64,000 nucleotides of DNA from Eriocheir sinensis. Lineage: Eukaryota; Arthropoda; Malacostraca; Decapoda; Varunidae. Below, piece by piece: positions 50,472 through 62,029 of the stretch. The stretch's first letter is position 1. Each line of letters opens with the position of its first letter. The notes under the pieces were generated by a model. It was given only the letters and a program-made list of their open reading frames with translations, made no database searches and was not told the origin of the DNA. The stretch is taken from positions 3,984,632 to 4,048,631 of the forward strand of contig NC_066562.1 of the NCBI RefSeq assembly GCF_024679095.1. Reading direction: 5' to 3'. The position numbers and the translations under genes were made by a program.

Positions 50472-51022
50472 AACGAGTGACAAAATCTAAAGGCGTCTCA
50501 TGGGCATGCCAGGTTCTCGGCGGGTTCCTTTGTTCGTTGCGCGCTCCGCAGAACCAGACAGCAAACGAACGCCACAACGTTGAACACGATGGAAAGAATG
50601 ACAAAGTAATGAGCGGCCTGCAGCGTGCCCGGCAGGGAGCGTGTGTCCTGCCACCCACAACAAGAAGGACTTCACATTGTTGGCCGTGATGCATGTGAAC
50701 GCACACCAGCGATGAAAGTATAGTAGTTAAGTGTGCGCGCTGCACCAGCAGACGCAGCGGCGCCGGGGGGCCGCAGCGCCGCCTCGGGTCGCTGCTCGGC
50801 GTCTCTCGGCGTCACATGGCTGCTGTAGGAGGAGACGAATACGTATACATACAGCGCCGCGAGGCCCGCCACACACAGCAGGAGGCAGGGGGCGCCGCCG
50901 ATGAGGCCTAATCGTCCACCCCGTCCACACAGCCAAGCTTCAGCCGCCGCCAGAAGGCGAGGGGGCAGCGCCCCTCGTCCACCCCAAGGTGCGTGAGCAG
51001 CACCAGCACGGCTCTCCGCCAT
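50472..51022 (-). pseudogene. Possible membrane-protein exon or remnant
   Basis: No family recognised. From an ATG at 51022 the minus strand encodes about 117 residues with a basic N-terminus and one long hydrophobic segment (CLLLCVAGLAALYVYVFVSS). Further along, about 50640-50490 in a different frame, a second hydrophobic segment occurs (HYFVILSIVFNVVAFVCCLV) with a basic exit (RSAQRTK). The two could be exons of one gene with an intron I cannot define, or a frameshifted pseudogene, or chance. The neighbouring minus-strand frame at 50224-50000 is a separate GC-rich frame running into the SINE. Confidence 0.35.
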
Positions 51023-51463
51023 GAAGGTGTTCCTCCTTCTCTGTCCCCCACCACGAACACCTCCCTCGTCTTGGTGTGCACAGCTCCCCCTCATCAGTCC
51101 CGCCCTGCTCACCACGAGCACTCGGTGTAACCTGTATTATTATACCCGGTGTCGGACACGGACTTTTGGGGAGCTCGGAGTTGATAAAGTCCAAGAGGGA
51201 GTCTAGAGAGTTAAATGGCAATATGTATCTAAATGTAGATCTTATAAAGGGGCTCCATGAGAGCGCCCTTGAGCGCCTGAGGACGCTATTAAGGCCTGTG
51301 ATGCCAAGAATAATCCTGAAACGCCTTTTCTGTAAATAATTTATCTAACTGGTGGTGCTGTGCCTGAGAGACGAGCACAGGGGCCACGCGCTTATGCCCC
51401 AAACTTTACCTTACCTTCTCCTCTTTTACACTTTCTTATTTTCCTCCTCTTCCTCCTCCTCCC

Positions 51464-51471
<8 letters not shown>

Positions 51472-51495
<24 letters not shown>

Positions 51496-51804
51496 GTTTT
51501 CTACGTAGTTACATGAACAGAATAGTTTAAAAAAAGTCGTAGGAGGAAAATCGGCTTGTGGTATATAGCTCACCAACGCACACACACACACACACACACG
51601 CGACCACGGGAAGGATGTGAGGGATTCTTTTTTTGTCATCAGAAGAGGACGATTGTGGCTATAAGGCCGCTGGAGGAATGAGTGTGGGGGTAGGGAGGAG
51701 GCGGTGGAAGAAAGGGGAGGAGGGGGAGAAGGAAGGGAAGAATTATGGGAGGAAGTAATGAAAGAGGGAAGGAAGGAAGGAAGGGAGTAAGGGAGGATGA
51801 AGAA

Positions 51805-51857
<53 letters not shown>
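51472..51857. repeat. (ATC)n, (CA)n, purine tract and (GT)n
   Basis: ATC run 51465-51495, CA run about 51577-51599, polypurine 51670-51800, GT run about 51808-51856. The preceding stretch 51130-51420 is complex, and its end (GGTGGTGCTGTGCCTGAGAG) may be a retroelement 3' end, but I cannot confirm that. Confidence 0.8.
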
Positions 51858-52029
51858 ATACCTCCGCACTGTGACGCTGCATGAGATGGTGTTAAGATGC
51901 TTGCCTGCCTGCGCTTATCGCCTTCAGACGCCGCCGCCCATGTCCTGCCGCCTGCTGGGTATCCTCGGCAAGTCTCTTACACGAATCCCACCGCTGCCAC
52001 CAATGTAATGTCACTGAATTGCCCACTCT

Positions 52030-52190
<161 letters not shown>

Positions 52191-52577
52191 TTATACCCGT
52201 TCAATCTCGTTTGCAATAAAGTTATAACAGGATTAATATTTTCAGAACCTCACGGGAACACTTGGTGATGCAGATACTGGTAACTGTGTGCGCCATTGCC
52301 TTGTGGTTAAGAGAAAAAGAAAAAAAAGAAAAGAAATAGTTCACAGAGAGATATGTAGACAGACAGAAAGATAGATAGATAGATAGAGATAGTCTGATTG
52401 ATTTATAAATAGATAGATAGATATATAGATAGATAGACTAATAGGTTTATAGATAGATAGATGGTTTCACAGACAGATTAACCAATGAAAACATGAAATT
52501 TGATGTATATATAATTATGTATAGGACCAAAAATATATTGGCTCAGTCCCCCCTTGAAAAAAAATACGCAGACGTCC

Positions 52578-52636
<59 letters not shown>

Positions 52637-52752
52637 ACCTTACCTGCTTGTTCTAAATCTATTGTTTTTTTATAAGATTAACTCACGTTCACAATGCCCT
52701 GAAGCACTATTCATTTCTGTATTAAAAATTCTTAAAGTTGTGCACACCTCTG

Positions 52753-52796
<44 letters not shown>

Positions 52797-52806
52797 CACC
52801 ATCAAT

Positions 52807-52869
<63 letters not shown>
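52578..52869. repeat. (GT)n, (AC)n and (AG)n runs
   Basis: GT about 52578-52633, AC about 52756-52793, AG about 52811-52869. Confidence 0.95.
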
Positions 52870-52871
<2 letters not shown>

Positions 52872-53019
52872 ACCGTCTCTTCATTATTTTTTTCACACAA
52901 GATAAAAAAAAACGAAAACTAAAGGAATGAAAAAATAAAATATAAAAGGGAAGAAAGAAAAAAATTGCAAGAAGAAAAAAAGGAGGTAAAAAGGAATTCA
53001 CAGATTTTAGAGACAGAAG

Positions 53020-53023
<4 letters not shown>

Positions 53024-53084
<61 letters not shown>

Positions 53085-53130
53085 GGAGAGAGGGAGACAA
53101 CTGACTGACTGAAAGACCGAATATATGAAT

Positions 53131-53187
<57 letters not shown>

Positions 53188-53277
53188 AAAACTGAGGAGG
53201 GGGAGGGAGGAAAGACTTACATTGGAGGAAAGATGAAGGAGAAAAGGAAAGAAAAATGGGATATTTAAAGAAAATGG

Positions 53278-53350
<73 letters not shown>

Positions 53351-53997
53351 GGAAGAATAGGAGACGAGAGAAGTAAATGGAGGAAAGAAATGGGGAAATA
53401 GGAGAGAAAGGAAGAAAGGTACGGAAGGAGAAAGGAAAGAAAAGGAAGGGGGAAGAAAGAAGAGGGGAGAGAAAATGGAGGAGGATGGAGGGAAGGGAAG
53501 AAGAAGAGGGAGAAGAGGAAGAGGAGGGGAAGAGGAAGAGAACTAGGAATGGGGAATGGGAGAAAGAGGAAGGAGGAAGGAGGAGGGAGGGAAGGGAGGG
53601 AGAGAAGAGAGGAGGAGGAATGGGAGGGAAGGGGAAGGGGAGAGAAAGAGGGAAGAGGAATAGGGAAGAAGGAAGGGGGGAATGGAAGAGAGGGATAGGA
53701 GGGAGGGAAGGGAGGGAATGGGTATGGAGGGAGGAAGAATGGGAGGGAGAGGAATGGGAGAGAGAGAAAGAGGGAAGAGGGAGAAGAGAGAAGGAAGGGA
53801 GGAATGGAGGAAATGATCATGGAGGAAAGGATAGGAGGGAGGGAAGGGAGGGAATAGGTATGGAGGGGGGAGGAATGGGAGGGAGAGAGGGAGGGAGGGA
53901 GGGAGGGAGAGGCGGCAGCAATGAGAGAGAGAGATTATTGTGACCAAAGAGATGCCGACATGACCAAGCGATTTTTTTTTCTTTTTCTTTCTTTCTT

Positions 53998-54080
<83 letters not shown>

Positions 54081-54570
54081 TCTTTCTCTTCGTCGATAAA
54101 AGAAAAGGGAGAGAAAGGAGAAGGAAACGAAGGAAAGAAATGGAGGAAAGGGAGGAAAGAGGGAGAGAGGGGAAGAGAAAGAAAAGGGGAGAGAAAAGGG
54201 AGATCGAAAGAAATGGAGGAATGGGAGAGAAATTGGAGGAAAGAAATGGAGGGAAAAAGGGAAGAGAAAGAAATTGAGGAAAGAAATAGGGATGGGAGAG
54301 AAGGGAAGAAAGGGGAGGAAAGAAATAGGGAAGAAGAAGGAATAAAGAAGAGGGGAGAGAAAACGGATGAAGATGGAGGCAAAGGAAGAAGAGGGAAGGA
54401 AAAAGAGGGGAAAGAAAATGGAGAGAAGAAGAAATAAGAAAAAGGGAAGAGAAAGAAATGGGGAATGGGAGAGAATTAAGGGAAGAAAAGGGAAGAAGAG
54501 AAGAGAAAGAATAAAGAAGAGGGGAGAGAAAACGGATGAAGATGGAGGCAAGGGAAGAAGAGGGGAAGAG
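53024..54570. repeat. (GATA)n, (AG)n and 1.4-kb polypurine tract
   Basis: GATA run 53024-53085; AG runs 53132-53184 and 53281-53345. An almost pure purine plus strand runs to 54570, interrupted by a (CT)n run at 54001-54073 whose complement could pair with the AG runs. Long S/P/F/L-rich frames on the minus strand are artefacts. Confidence 0.9.
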
Positions 54571-54800
54571 GTATACTGTGCAAACGAATGTAAATTAGTC
54601 CTCTTGTAACGTAGAAATTCCGGGAAAATCTAACAAGTTCGCGTGGCCTCCATACACGTTATACAGCCGTAGGAAATGACTCAGTGATCCCGTTTTAGTG
54701 CCGTGTGAAGCCTAATTCCCCCAGCGAGTGAATAAAAACGGCCATAAAACAGTGCGTGAGCGAGAAGGGCCAGAACTAGCGTGGGCCGCGGAGGGGACGC

Positions 54801-54845
54801 GCCGCGGCCATTGGGGGGCGGAGGAGCATAGCGTATAAAGATGTA
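54801..54845 (+). promoter_or_regulatory. Candidate core promoter upstream of LRP5/6
   Basis: GGCCATTGG (inverted CCAAT), GGGGCGG (GC box) and TATAAAG at 54834-54840 lie within 40 bases of each other in a short GC-rich patch, about 765 bases before the LRP5/6 start codon. No start site can be shown. A TATA-less start nearer the exon is equally possible. Confidence 0.3.
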
Positions 54846-55035
54846 CGACGATTACCAAAAAACGCGAGAATCAAAACAGCTTCGGAATAGTCAGTTTGTC
54901 TTTTCTGGTCTTTTAAAATGTAAAACTAGCCATATTTTTTACTGTAAATTTGATGGGATACCGTTATTGGTGTGGGCGCAGTAGTTTTGAGAGAGAGAAA
55001 TATAACTGCGATATGCTGAGTACGACAATGTGGTA

Positions 55036-55489
55036 AGGCTGAGCACTGGCACCGATAATTTCAGTACCGGTAATAGCGGTACTGAAAAATTTGGTACCGA
55101 CAGTATCAGTGCCGGTACCGATATTGGGGCTTTTACAGTAGGCTAGAAGGGTCTTTATAGTCTGCACCCTCAAGATGTAAAACAAATTCCCTTTCTCTAG
55201 ATACTATTTGCCCCGAGGTCCACTCTCTCGGTGGCCGTTGCGAGCTACAAACAGTAAAGAATTACCGTCAACTTAACAAATCAACCTAATACCTAACCTA
55301 ACCGAACTATATCTAACCTGACCAAATACTGCCAAAATACGCTAATGTGCTAGACCGCGCTCATAAACTTGGATATAATTATCCAGATCAGAGGGCAAGT
55401 ATTTTACGGTACCGGTACTAAGACGTTTGGTACCGATATCAGATAGGAACCACTAACATCGGTACTTGTTTATCGGTACCCTCCAGCCT
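55036..55489. mobile_element. MITE with GGTACCG motifs in LRP5/6 5' flank
   Basis: The left end AGGCTGAGCACTGGCACCGA and the right end (inverted AGGCTGGAGGGTACCGATAA) are imperfect inverted repeats. GGTACCG-type motifs are frequent in both halves. The interior has CCTAACCTAA-like sequence and no gene. No clear target duplication is visible. The right end is 116 bases from the LRP5/6 ATG. Confidence 0.6.
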
Positions 55490-55604
55490 CAGAGTGTGAT
55501 GGCCGCGGGGTGAGAGAGGAGCTGCCGAGGAGGTGTTGTGTCAGTGTGCCTCCCAGGGTGTCATGCCGCTGTGCCGGTGCCCCGCGCGGCGATGAGCGGC
55601 CATA

Positions 55605-55665
55605 ATGCTCCCGCCCCGCCCCTGCACCGCCCCGCTGCTCCTCGCCCTCGCCGCCCTGGCCATAG
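55605..55665 (+). CDS. LRP6: LRP5/6 (arrow) exon 1: signal peptide
   Basis: ATG at 55605 (A at -3) starts a 20-residue hydrophobic leader, PLLLALAALAIG at its end, then GTGAGC at 55666 as the splice donor (phase 1). The leader directs the Wnt co-receptor to the secretory pathway. A short upstream frame (55563-55595), and an ATG at 55592 overlapping this exon in another frame, precede it. The exon is identified by its joining in frame to the LRP5/6 exons downstream; on its own it is short and weakly diagnostic. Confidence 0.75.
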
Positions 55666-56149
55666 GTGAGCCTCCGCCACCTCTCTCATTTACGGGCTAA
55701 TTATCATATTTCTCGCCATATTTACCGGGTGGGACTCTCCATATTTTATTATCTATCATTCCCCCGTGCCCTGGTGTCCTGGGGGGCTGGGGGATGCACA
55801 CACGGGGTAAAAAATAGGTCAAAATAGCACAAGAGTTGATACAAGGAGGGTTTGTTTACATGGGGAGGGGGGGGGGGGGAGGTGCTCGAGAGGGAGAGAG
55901 AGAAAAAACGTGGATAATTAAACTTAATATCTAATAACTAACAAATGGGAAGAAACAACAACATGCCAGAGTAACTAAGGATGAACTAGCACCCTAAAAC
56001 ACTCAAGAGGAAGAAGAGGAGGAGTGTTTGAAAGAGAAAAAATGTAAATAATTAAACTAAATATCTAATAACTATCAAATGGAAGGAAACAACAACAACC
56101 CAGAGGAACTAATAGAAAGATCTGGCCCCCTAAAACACTCAAGAGGAAG

Positions 56150-56805
56150 AGGAATTGATAGGGACTGAGAAAAAGGAATTAATAGGGACAGAAAAGAGAA
56201 TTAAGAAAGGCTAAGAAAGAGGAATTAAGAGGAACTGTAAAAAGGGAATTAAAAGGAACTGTAAGTAGAAAATTAAAAGGGACTGAAGGAGGAATTATGA
56301 GGGACTGAGAAAAAGGAATTAATAGGGACTGAGAAAAGGGAATTAAGAAAGGCTAAGAAAAAGGAATTAAGAGGAACTGTAAGAAGGGAATTAAAAGGGA
56401 TTGAGGAAAAGGAATTATGAGGGACTAAGAAAAAGGAATTAAGAGGAACTGTAAGAAGGGAATTAAAAGGGATTGAGGAAAAGGAATTATGAGGGACTAA
56501 GAAAAAGGAATTAAGAGGAACTGTAAGAAGGGAATTAAAAGGGATTGAGGAAAAGGAATTATGAGGGACTAAGAAAAAGGAATTAAGAGGAACTGTAAGA
56601 AGGGAATTAAAAGGGATTGAGGAAAAGGAATTATGAGGGACTAAGAAAAAGGAATTAAGAGGAACTGTAAGAAGAGAATTAAAAGGGACTGAGGAAAAGG
56701 AATTATGAGGGACTGAGAAAAAGGAATTAAAGGGAACTGTAAGAAGGGAATTAAAAGAGACTGAGAAAAAGATATTAAAAGGAACTGAAAAAATGAAATG
56801 AAAAG
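56150..56805. repeat. LRP5/6 intron 1 minisatellite, 72-bp units
   Basis: A-rich units with GGAACTGTAAGAAGGGAATT and AAAAGGGATTGAGGAAAAGG repeat every 72 bases (for example at 56461 and 56533). Edge units are diverged. Confidence 0.9.
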
Positions 56806-57374
56806 GAGCATGTTTGAGGGAGGCCAAAATGTTTCCTCTTGGCCTCTAAACACCCAATGGAGCTAAAAGAAAGAAAGAAAAAAATCAAAACTATCAAACA
56901 GTCAAGTGGGAGAAAAAGCAATAACAACAACAACAAAAATAGGAAGAGGCGATAAAGAAAATAAATACCGAGGGCGGGAATGAGTGTGGGAGGCTGATGT
57001 ATTTTGTGTTATTTATTGTTTTTCTTGTCTTATTTTTGGATTTTGTGTGTGAGTATGCATGTGTGTGTGCGTGTGTGTGTCATGTTCCCTCGAATGCATA
57101 GGACTACAAATTCTCTCTCTCTCTCTCTCTCTCCTCTGAAATTTAATATAAGACTTGTGGTGTTGGCGCCATTGATAAGGATGATAAGGGGGCTGATAGC
57201 GTGTGTGTGCCTTTGTGTGTGTACCTAGTTGTGATATGGGCTACACTTCTCCAACTCTCAGATTATAAAGTTTAGGTTTATGGTCATGAATAGTTTTGGG
57301 CTAATATGGAAATAAAGGTAGCCATCTAAGGAAAATTAAATATATTGATGTATAAAGTTTATGAGCACATTGTA

Positions 57375-57760
57375 TTTTGGCAGTGGGGGGTGTCAGGTTA
57401 GGTTAGAGCAGTGGGGGGTGTCAGGTTAGAGCAGTGGGGTGTGAGGTTTAGAGCAGTGGGGGTGTGAGGTTAGAGCAGTGGGGAAGTGGGGGTGTCAGGT
57501 TAGAGCAGTGGGGGTGTTAGAGCAGTGGGGGTGTTAGAGCAGTGGGGGGGTGAGGTTAGGTTAGAGCAGTGGGGGGTGTCAGGTTAGAGTAGTGGGGGGG
57601 TGAGGTTAGGTTAGAGTAGTGGGGGGTGTCAGGTTAGAGCAGTGGGGGGTGTCAGGTTAGAGCAGTGGGGGGTGTCAGGTTAGAGCAGTGGGGGGTGTCA
57701 GGTTAGAGCAGTGGGGGGTGTCAGGTTAGAGCAGTGGGGGGTGTCTGGTTTGGTTAGGTT
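57375..57760. repeat. LRP5/6 intron 1 G-rich minisatellite
   Basis: About 14 units of about 23-30 bases: AGGTTAGAGCAGTGGGGGGT with variable GTGTC. The GGTTAG motif is telomere-like, and the clustered G-runs could form quadruplexes. Confidence 0.85.
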
Positions 57761-57923
57761 ACTTAAGTTAGGCCAGGTCAGGTTATGTAAGGTTAGATTT
57801 GTCAAATACATGATACACTTGACGCTGTGCCTTTCACTGTAGTCACGGGTGATTGGTGTGTAGGTAGATAGGTACTTCTGGAATAGGGCTGACATAGAGG
57901 AGGCAATAAAGAAACTAAAAGTA

Positions 57924-58116
57924 GGAATGGTCCCTCTAAGCGAGAAAATGAGAAAAAAATCATCACTCACGCAAACTATTTCATAATACATATCAACGCA
58001 TTTGTGATGAGTTTATGCATCATCTATTTTGGGGGGTTTATATCATGGCAAAAATTTGGCCCGTTGCTGGTACACGGTAAAGCCACAAATTTGGCCCGTC
58101 GCTGGTACTGAGTTAA
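57924..58116 (+). mobile_element. Dispersed MITE, 5'-truncated copy
   Basis: Strong similarity over about 190 bases to 61620-61813, including ATGCATCATCTATTTTGGGG and ATCATGGCAAAAATTTGGCC, ending in GAGTTAA. It lacks the first 30 or so bases of the other copy. Confidence 0.8.
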
Positions 58117-58119
58117 GGA

Positions 58120-58400
58120 AGAGATGAAGTTAGAGAATTTGCCAGAACAGGATGAAGTACACTAATTTTACACAAAGAGGTGAAGAACTTTAAGGAAGAG
58201 ATGAAGTTAGAGCATTTGCCAGAACAGGATGAAGTACACTAACACTACACAGAGAGGTGAAGAACTTTAAGGAAGAGATGAAGTTAGAGCATTTGCCAGA
58301 ACAAGATGAAGTACACTAATTTTACACAGAGAGGTGAAGAACTTTAAGGAAGAGATGAAGTTAGAGCATTTGCCAGAACAAGATGAAGTACACTTACACC
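58120..58400. repeat. LRP5/6 intron 1 minisatellite, 77-bp units
   Basis: About 3.5 units with ATTTGCCAGAACAGGATGAA and TTAAGGAAGAGATGAAGTTA. Confidence 0.9.
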
Positions 58401-58522
58401 ATATAGATAGTTGGAGCACATTAGGAAAGGTCTTTATCATCCAACAGTTTAATAATATATGATGATGGCCTGCTGTTACCTGCTTCCATGCCTCCTGCTA
58501 ACCATGTCCCCCCTCCCCCCAG

Positions 58523-58605
58523 GCTACCCCGAGCTGCTCTTTGCAAATCGGAAGGACATTCGGATTATTGAGGTCGGCAAGGAACGGCACCAGGTGATTG
58601 TAAAG
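58523..58605 (+). CDS. LRP6: LRP5/6 (arrow) exon 2: start of first beta-propeller
   Basis: The acceptor CCCCCCAG is followed by 83 coding bases. Joined to exon 1 it reads YPELLFANRKDIRIIEV and on to HQVIVK, then donor GTGAGT (phase 0). LLFANR(K/R)D is the conserved opening of the first YWTD propeller in LRP5/6 and arrow. With Frizzled, this receptor binds Wnt at the plasma membrane and recruits Axin through its cytoplasmic PPPSP motifs, which lie beyond this window. Confidence 0.9.
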
Positions 58606-59845
58606 GTGAGTCTGACAGGTGTGTGATTGAAAGTGAAGGTGAGTTTGACAGGTGTGGAAAGGTGAGTGAACAGGTGTGTGAAAGTGAAAGGGGCAGGTGT
58701 GTGATTGAAGGTGAAAGTGAAGGTGAGTTTGACAGGTGTGGGAAGGTGAGCTTGACAGGTGTGTGATTGTGAAGATGAGTGAGTTGACAGATATGTGTTA
58801 AAGGAAGGAAGGAAAACATGAGAGAAGAAAGGAAAGAATGATTGAAGGAAAGGTGAGGGAGGTGTCAAGTGTGAAGAAAGGAAGGCAGGAAAAAAAATAG
58901 AAAGAAGGTAGGAAGGAAGGAAGAAAATGAGAGAAGAAAGGGAGGAAGGAAATGTGAAGGAGAGAACAGATGTGTGAAAAAGGAAGGCAGGAAAAAAATG
59001 AGAGAATGAAGGGAAACTAAGGAGAGGGAGATGACATATGTGTGAAGAAGGGAGACAGGAATAAAATGAGAAAGAAGGAAGGAAGGAAAGGTGAAGGAGA
59101 GGACAGATGTGTGAAAAAGGAAGGCAGGAAAAAAATGAGAGAAGGAAGGGAAACTAAGGAGAGGGAGATGACATATGTGAAGAAGGAGACAGGAATAAAA
59201 TGAGAAAGAAGGAAGGAAGGAAAGGTGAAGGAAAGAAGGAAGGAATTGAAGGAGAGGACAGATGTGTGAAAAAGGAAGGCAAAAAAAAAAGAGAAGAAAA
59301 GGAAAAAAAGGGGGAGATGGGAGACAGGAATAAAATGAGAAAGAAGGAAGGAAGGAAAGGTGAAGGAGAGGACAGATGTGTGAAAAAGGAAGGCAGGAAA
59401 AAAATGAGAGAAGGAAGGGAAACTAAGGAGAGGGAGATGACATATGTGTGAAGAAGGGAGACAGGAATAAAATGAGAAAGAAGGAAGGAAGGAAAGGTGA
59501 AGGAGAGGACAGATGTGTGAAAAAGGAAGGCATAAAAAAAAGAGAGAAGGAAGGAAAATTAAGGTAAGGGAGATGACAGGTGTGTGAAGAAGGGAGACAG
59601 GAATAAAATGAGAAAGAAGGAAGGAAGGAAAGGTGAAGGAGAGGACAGATGTGTGAAAAAGGAAGGCATAAAAAAAAAGAGAGAAGAAAGGGAAACTAAG
59701 GAGAGGGAGATGACAGGTGTGTGAAGAAGGAAGGCAGGAAAACAGTGAGAGAAAGACAGAGGGAAGGAAGGAAAGAAAGAAGGAAGGAAGGAAGAGTGAG
59801 GGTATAGGCAGATGTGTGATTGTGAAGTGTTCAAGTATCTCCTAA
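58606..59845. repeat. LRP5/6 intron 2 minisatellites
   Basis: Short units of GTGAGTTTGACAGGTGTG, derived from the splice-donor sequence itself, occupy 58606-58780. They are followed by about 1 kb of purine-rich units of about 120-140 bases with GACAGGAATAAAATGAGAAA and GAGAGGACAGATGTGTG. Confidence 0.85.
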
Positions 59846-59949
59846 AAAAATTACAGGCAGTGCTTTTTTATATATGACCAAAACAACAAAACTGATTACA
59901 ATTGATTAGAAAGGAGGACGAGGAGATGTCAGTATGATGTTGGGTCTTA

Positions 59950-60115
59950 TCACCATCAACACCACTGCTTTCCCTATCACCACCCACCACCACTACCCAC
60001 ATCACCACTAATTCCACCTCCACCCATCACCACTACCTCCACCACCACCGGAAGGCAGTAAATAGCACCCATCACCACCCCTATCACCACCATTCTACCC
60101 ATCACCACTTAGGGT
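59950..60115. repeat. (CAC)n-like degenerate repeat, intron 2
   Basis: CACCAC-rich sequence between the minisatellite and exon 3, with nothing coding. Confidence 0.7.
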
Positions 60116-60257
60116 TTCTTTATACTCAGCTAACTCACCATCCATTCACCACCACAATCACCACTTACCCATCTGATACTAATACAGCATGTGACACCAT
60201 TATACGATTTTGTCAAGTTAGGATGTCGCTCACTGCCTCTATTAATCACCGCCGCAG

Positions 60258-60386
60258 GATGTCACGGATGCAGCCTGCGTGGACTACTACTACGAGGGCC
60301 AGTTGGTGTGCTGGACGGATATCGACAATGAGCTCATCAAGTGTGTCCAGGTCAACACTACACAGGGAGCCAAGGACCACAAGGAG
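60258..60386 (+). CDS. LRP6: LRP5/6 (arrow) exon 3
   Basis: The acceptor CCGCAG is followed by 43 codons in phase 0, then donor GTGAGG. It encodes DVTDAACVDYYYEGQLVCWT and DIDNELIKCVQVN. WTD is the first YWTD-type repeat, here CWTD rather than YWTD. This is blade 1-2 of the first propeller. The exon length and phase fit the flanking exons, and the joined frame has no stop. Confidence 0.9.
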
Positions 60387-60389
60387 GTG

Positions 60390-61060
60390 AGGGGAAAGAG
60401 AGGGAGGAACGGGGAAGGGGATGAAAAGGAAGAATGGTAAGGGAAAAGAAGAAAGAGGAAGAGGAATGGTGAAGGAAAGGGAAAGAAATGGAAGAATTGT
60501 AAGGGAAAAGAGGAAAGGGGATGAAAAGGAAGAATGGTAAGGGAAAAGAGGAAAGGGGAGGAAAAGGAGGAATGGTAAGAGAAAAGAGGAAAGGGGAGGA
60601 AAAGGAAGAGAGGAAAGGGGAGGAAAAGGAGGAATGGTAAGAGAAAAGAGGAAAGGGGAGGAAAAGGAGGAATGGTAAGGGAAAAGAGGAAAGGGGAGGA
60701 AAAGGAGGAATGGTAAGGGAAAAGAGGAAAGGGGAGGAAAAGGAGGAATGGTAAGAGAAAAGAGGAAAGGGGAGGAAAAGGAAGAATGGTAAGGGAAAAG
60801 AGGGAAAAGGAGAAGAAAAGGAGGAAAAGAGGAAAGGGGAGGAAAAGGAAGAATGGTAAGGGAAAAGAGGAAAGGGGAGGAAAAGGAAGAATGGTAAGGG
60901 AAAAGAGGAAAGGGGAGGAAAAGGAGGAATGGTAAGAGAAAAGAGGAAAGGGGAGGAAAAGGAAGAATGGTAAGGGAAAAGAGGAAAGGGGAGGAAAAGG
61001 AGGAATGGTGAAGGAAAAGAGAATAAAAGGGGAAGGAAAGGAAAGATGGAGAAATTAAAA
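60390..61060. repeat. LRP5/6 intron 3 purine minisatellite
   Basis: Tandem units of about 40 bases with GGTAAGGGAAAAGAGGAAAG and GGGAGGAAAAGGAGGAA begin three bases after the exon 3 donor. GGTAAG resembles a splice donor and is repeated many times. Confidence 0.9.
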
Positions 61061-61224
61061 AAACAACATGGAAGCAAAGTTGAGGAAAAGGAAGGAAAAG
61101 AAAGAAAGATTGAAAACAAGACGAAGAAAATGGAATATAAGGAGAGAGAGAGAGATCAAATCAATACAGAAATTCCAAAATCATTATCAGACTTTAGTTT
61201 TATCAGTTAAATCAACCTCTTATT

Positions 61225-61330
61225 TTTGTAACTGTTATTGGAGCAGTTCCTTGTTGGTTTTATTTCTTACTTTTTTGTTTAATTACCTTGAGCTGTCTTC
61301 CTTGTTGTAAAAAAAAAAAAAAAAAAAAAA
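61225..61330 (+). mobile_element. Short retroposon 3' end with poly(A)
   Basis: ACCTTGAGCTGTCTTCCTTG followed by about 24 A matches a second copy at about 62030-62128 (CCTTGAGCTGTCTCCTTTG, A-run). The paired copies with A tails suggest a SINE or LINE 3' end. Confidence 0.6.
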
Positions 61331-61589
61331 ATCTCCCAGTCAATCATAAACGAGTTCTTCCCTCGTACCTTAATCGCTTCTTCCTTGCCTCCTTTCGTAC
61401 CAAGGTTAACACATTGAAGCATTTACAAACCCTTATTTCCACCATTATTTAACACCATTCTTATACAACACCCAGTTATCCACCCTTTCCCCCTTATATC
61501 TCCTCACCCCATGTGGACGTGATTGGCGATGTTATGGGAGATGAACGGGATGGAGGGGAGGATAGTGTGCGGGAGGAAGGAAGAGACAG

Positions 61590-61813
61590 TTAACTTGGTA
61601 GCTGCGGGGATCATGTTTCTTAATGGCCCCTCTAAGCGAAAAAAAAGAAAAAAAAATCATCACTCGCGCAAACCATTTCATAATACATATCGACGCATTT
61701 GTGATCAGTTTATGCATCATCTATTTTGGGGGGTTTATATCATGGCAAAAATTTGGCCCATCGCTGGTACATGGTAAAGCTACAAATATGGCCCATCTCT
61801 GCTACCGGGTTAA
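61590..61813 (+). mobile_element. TTAA-flanked MITE (piggyBac-like)
   Basis: TTAA at both ends (61590-61593, 61810-61813) with imperfect inverted termini: CTTGGTAGCTGCGGGG inward from the left and CCCGGTAGCAGAGATGGG inward from the right. A 5'-truncated copy is at 57924-58116. TTAA target duplication is characteristic of piggyBac elements. There is no transposase. Confidence 0.7.
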
Positions 61814-62029
61814 AAAGGGCTGATAAAATATAAACTGGAATTAATGTTGAGGGATGTGATATAAGAAAAGGCTACAAAGGAGAGGAAATGACAACTATAT
61901 ATGATGAAGACTGTGTAAAGGAATATGATAATGGAGATGAAAAGTAAATTGTATGGGAACAGGGAAGTAAAAAGGGAGGAGGAGAACAATTGGAAAGAAT
62001 ATCCTGCAATTGACCCATCTTTCAGCCAC

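Noticed and set aside
51021..51339. Plus-strand frames near 51.0-51.3 kb
   Set aside because: Short, no recognisable domain; the 3' part may be a retroelement end but I could not confirm it.
53543..54551. Minus-strand frames over the purine tract (244-279 aa)
   Set aside because: Low-complexity S/P/F/L frames caused by strand asymmetry, overlapping each other in two frames.
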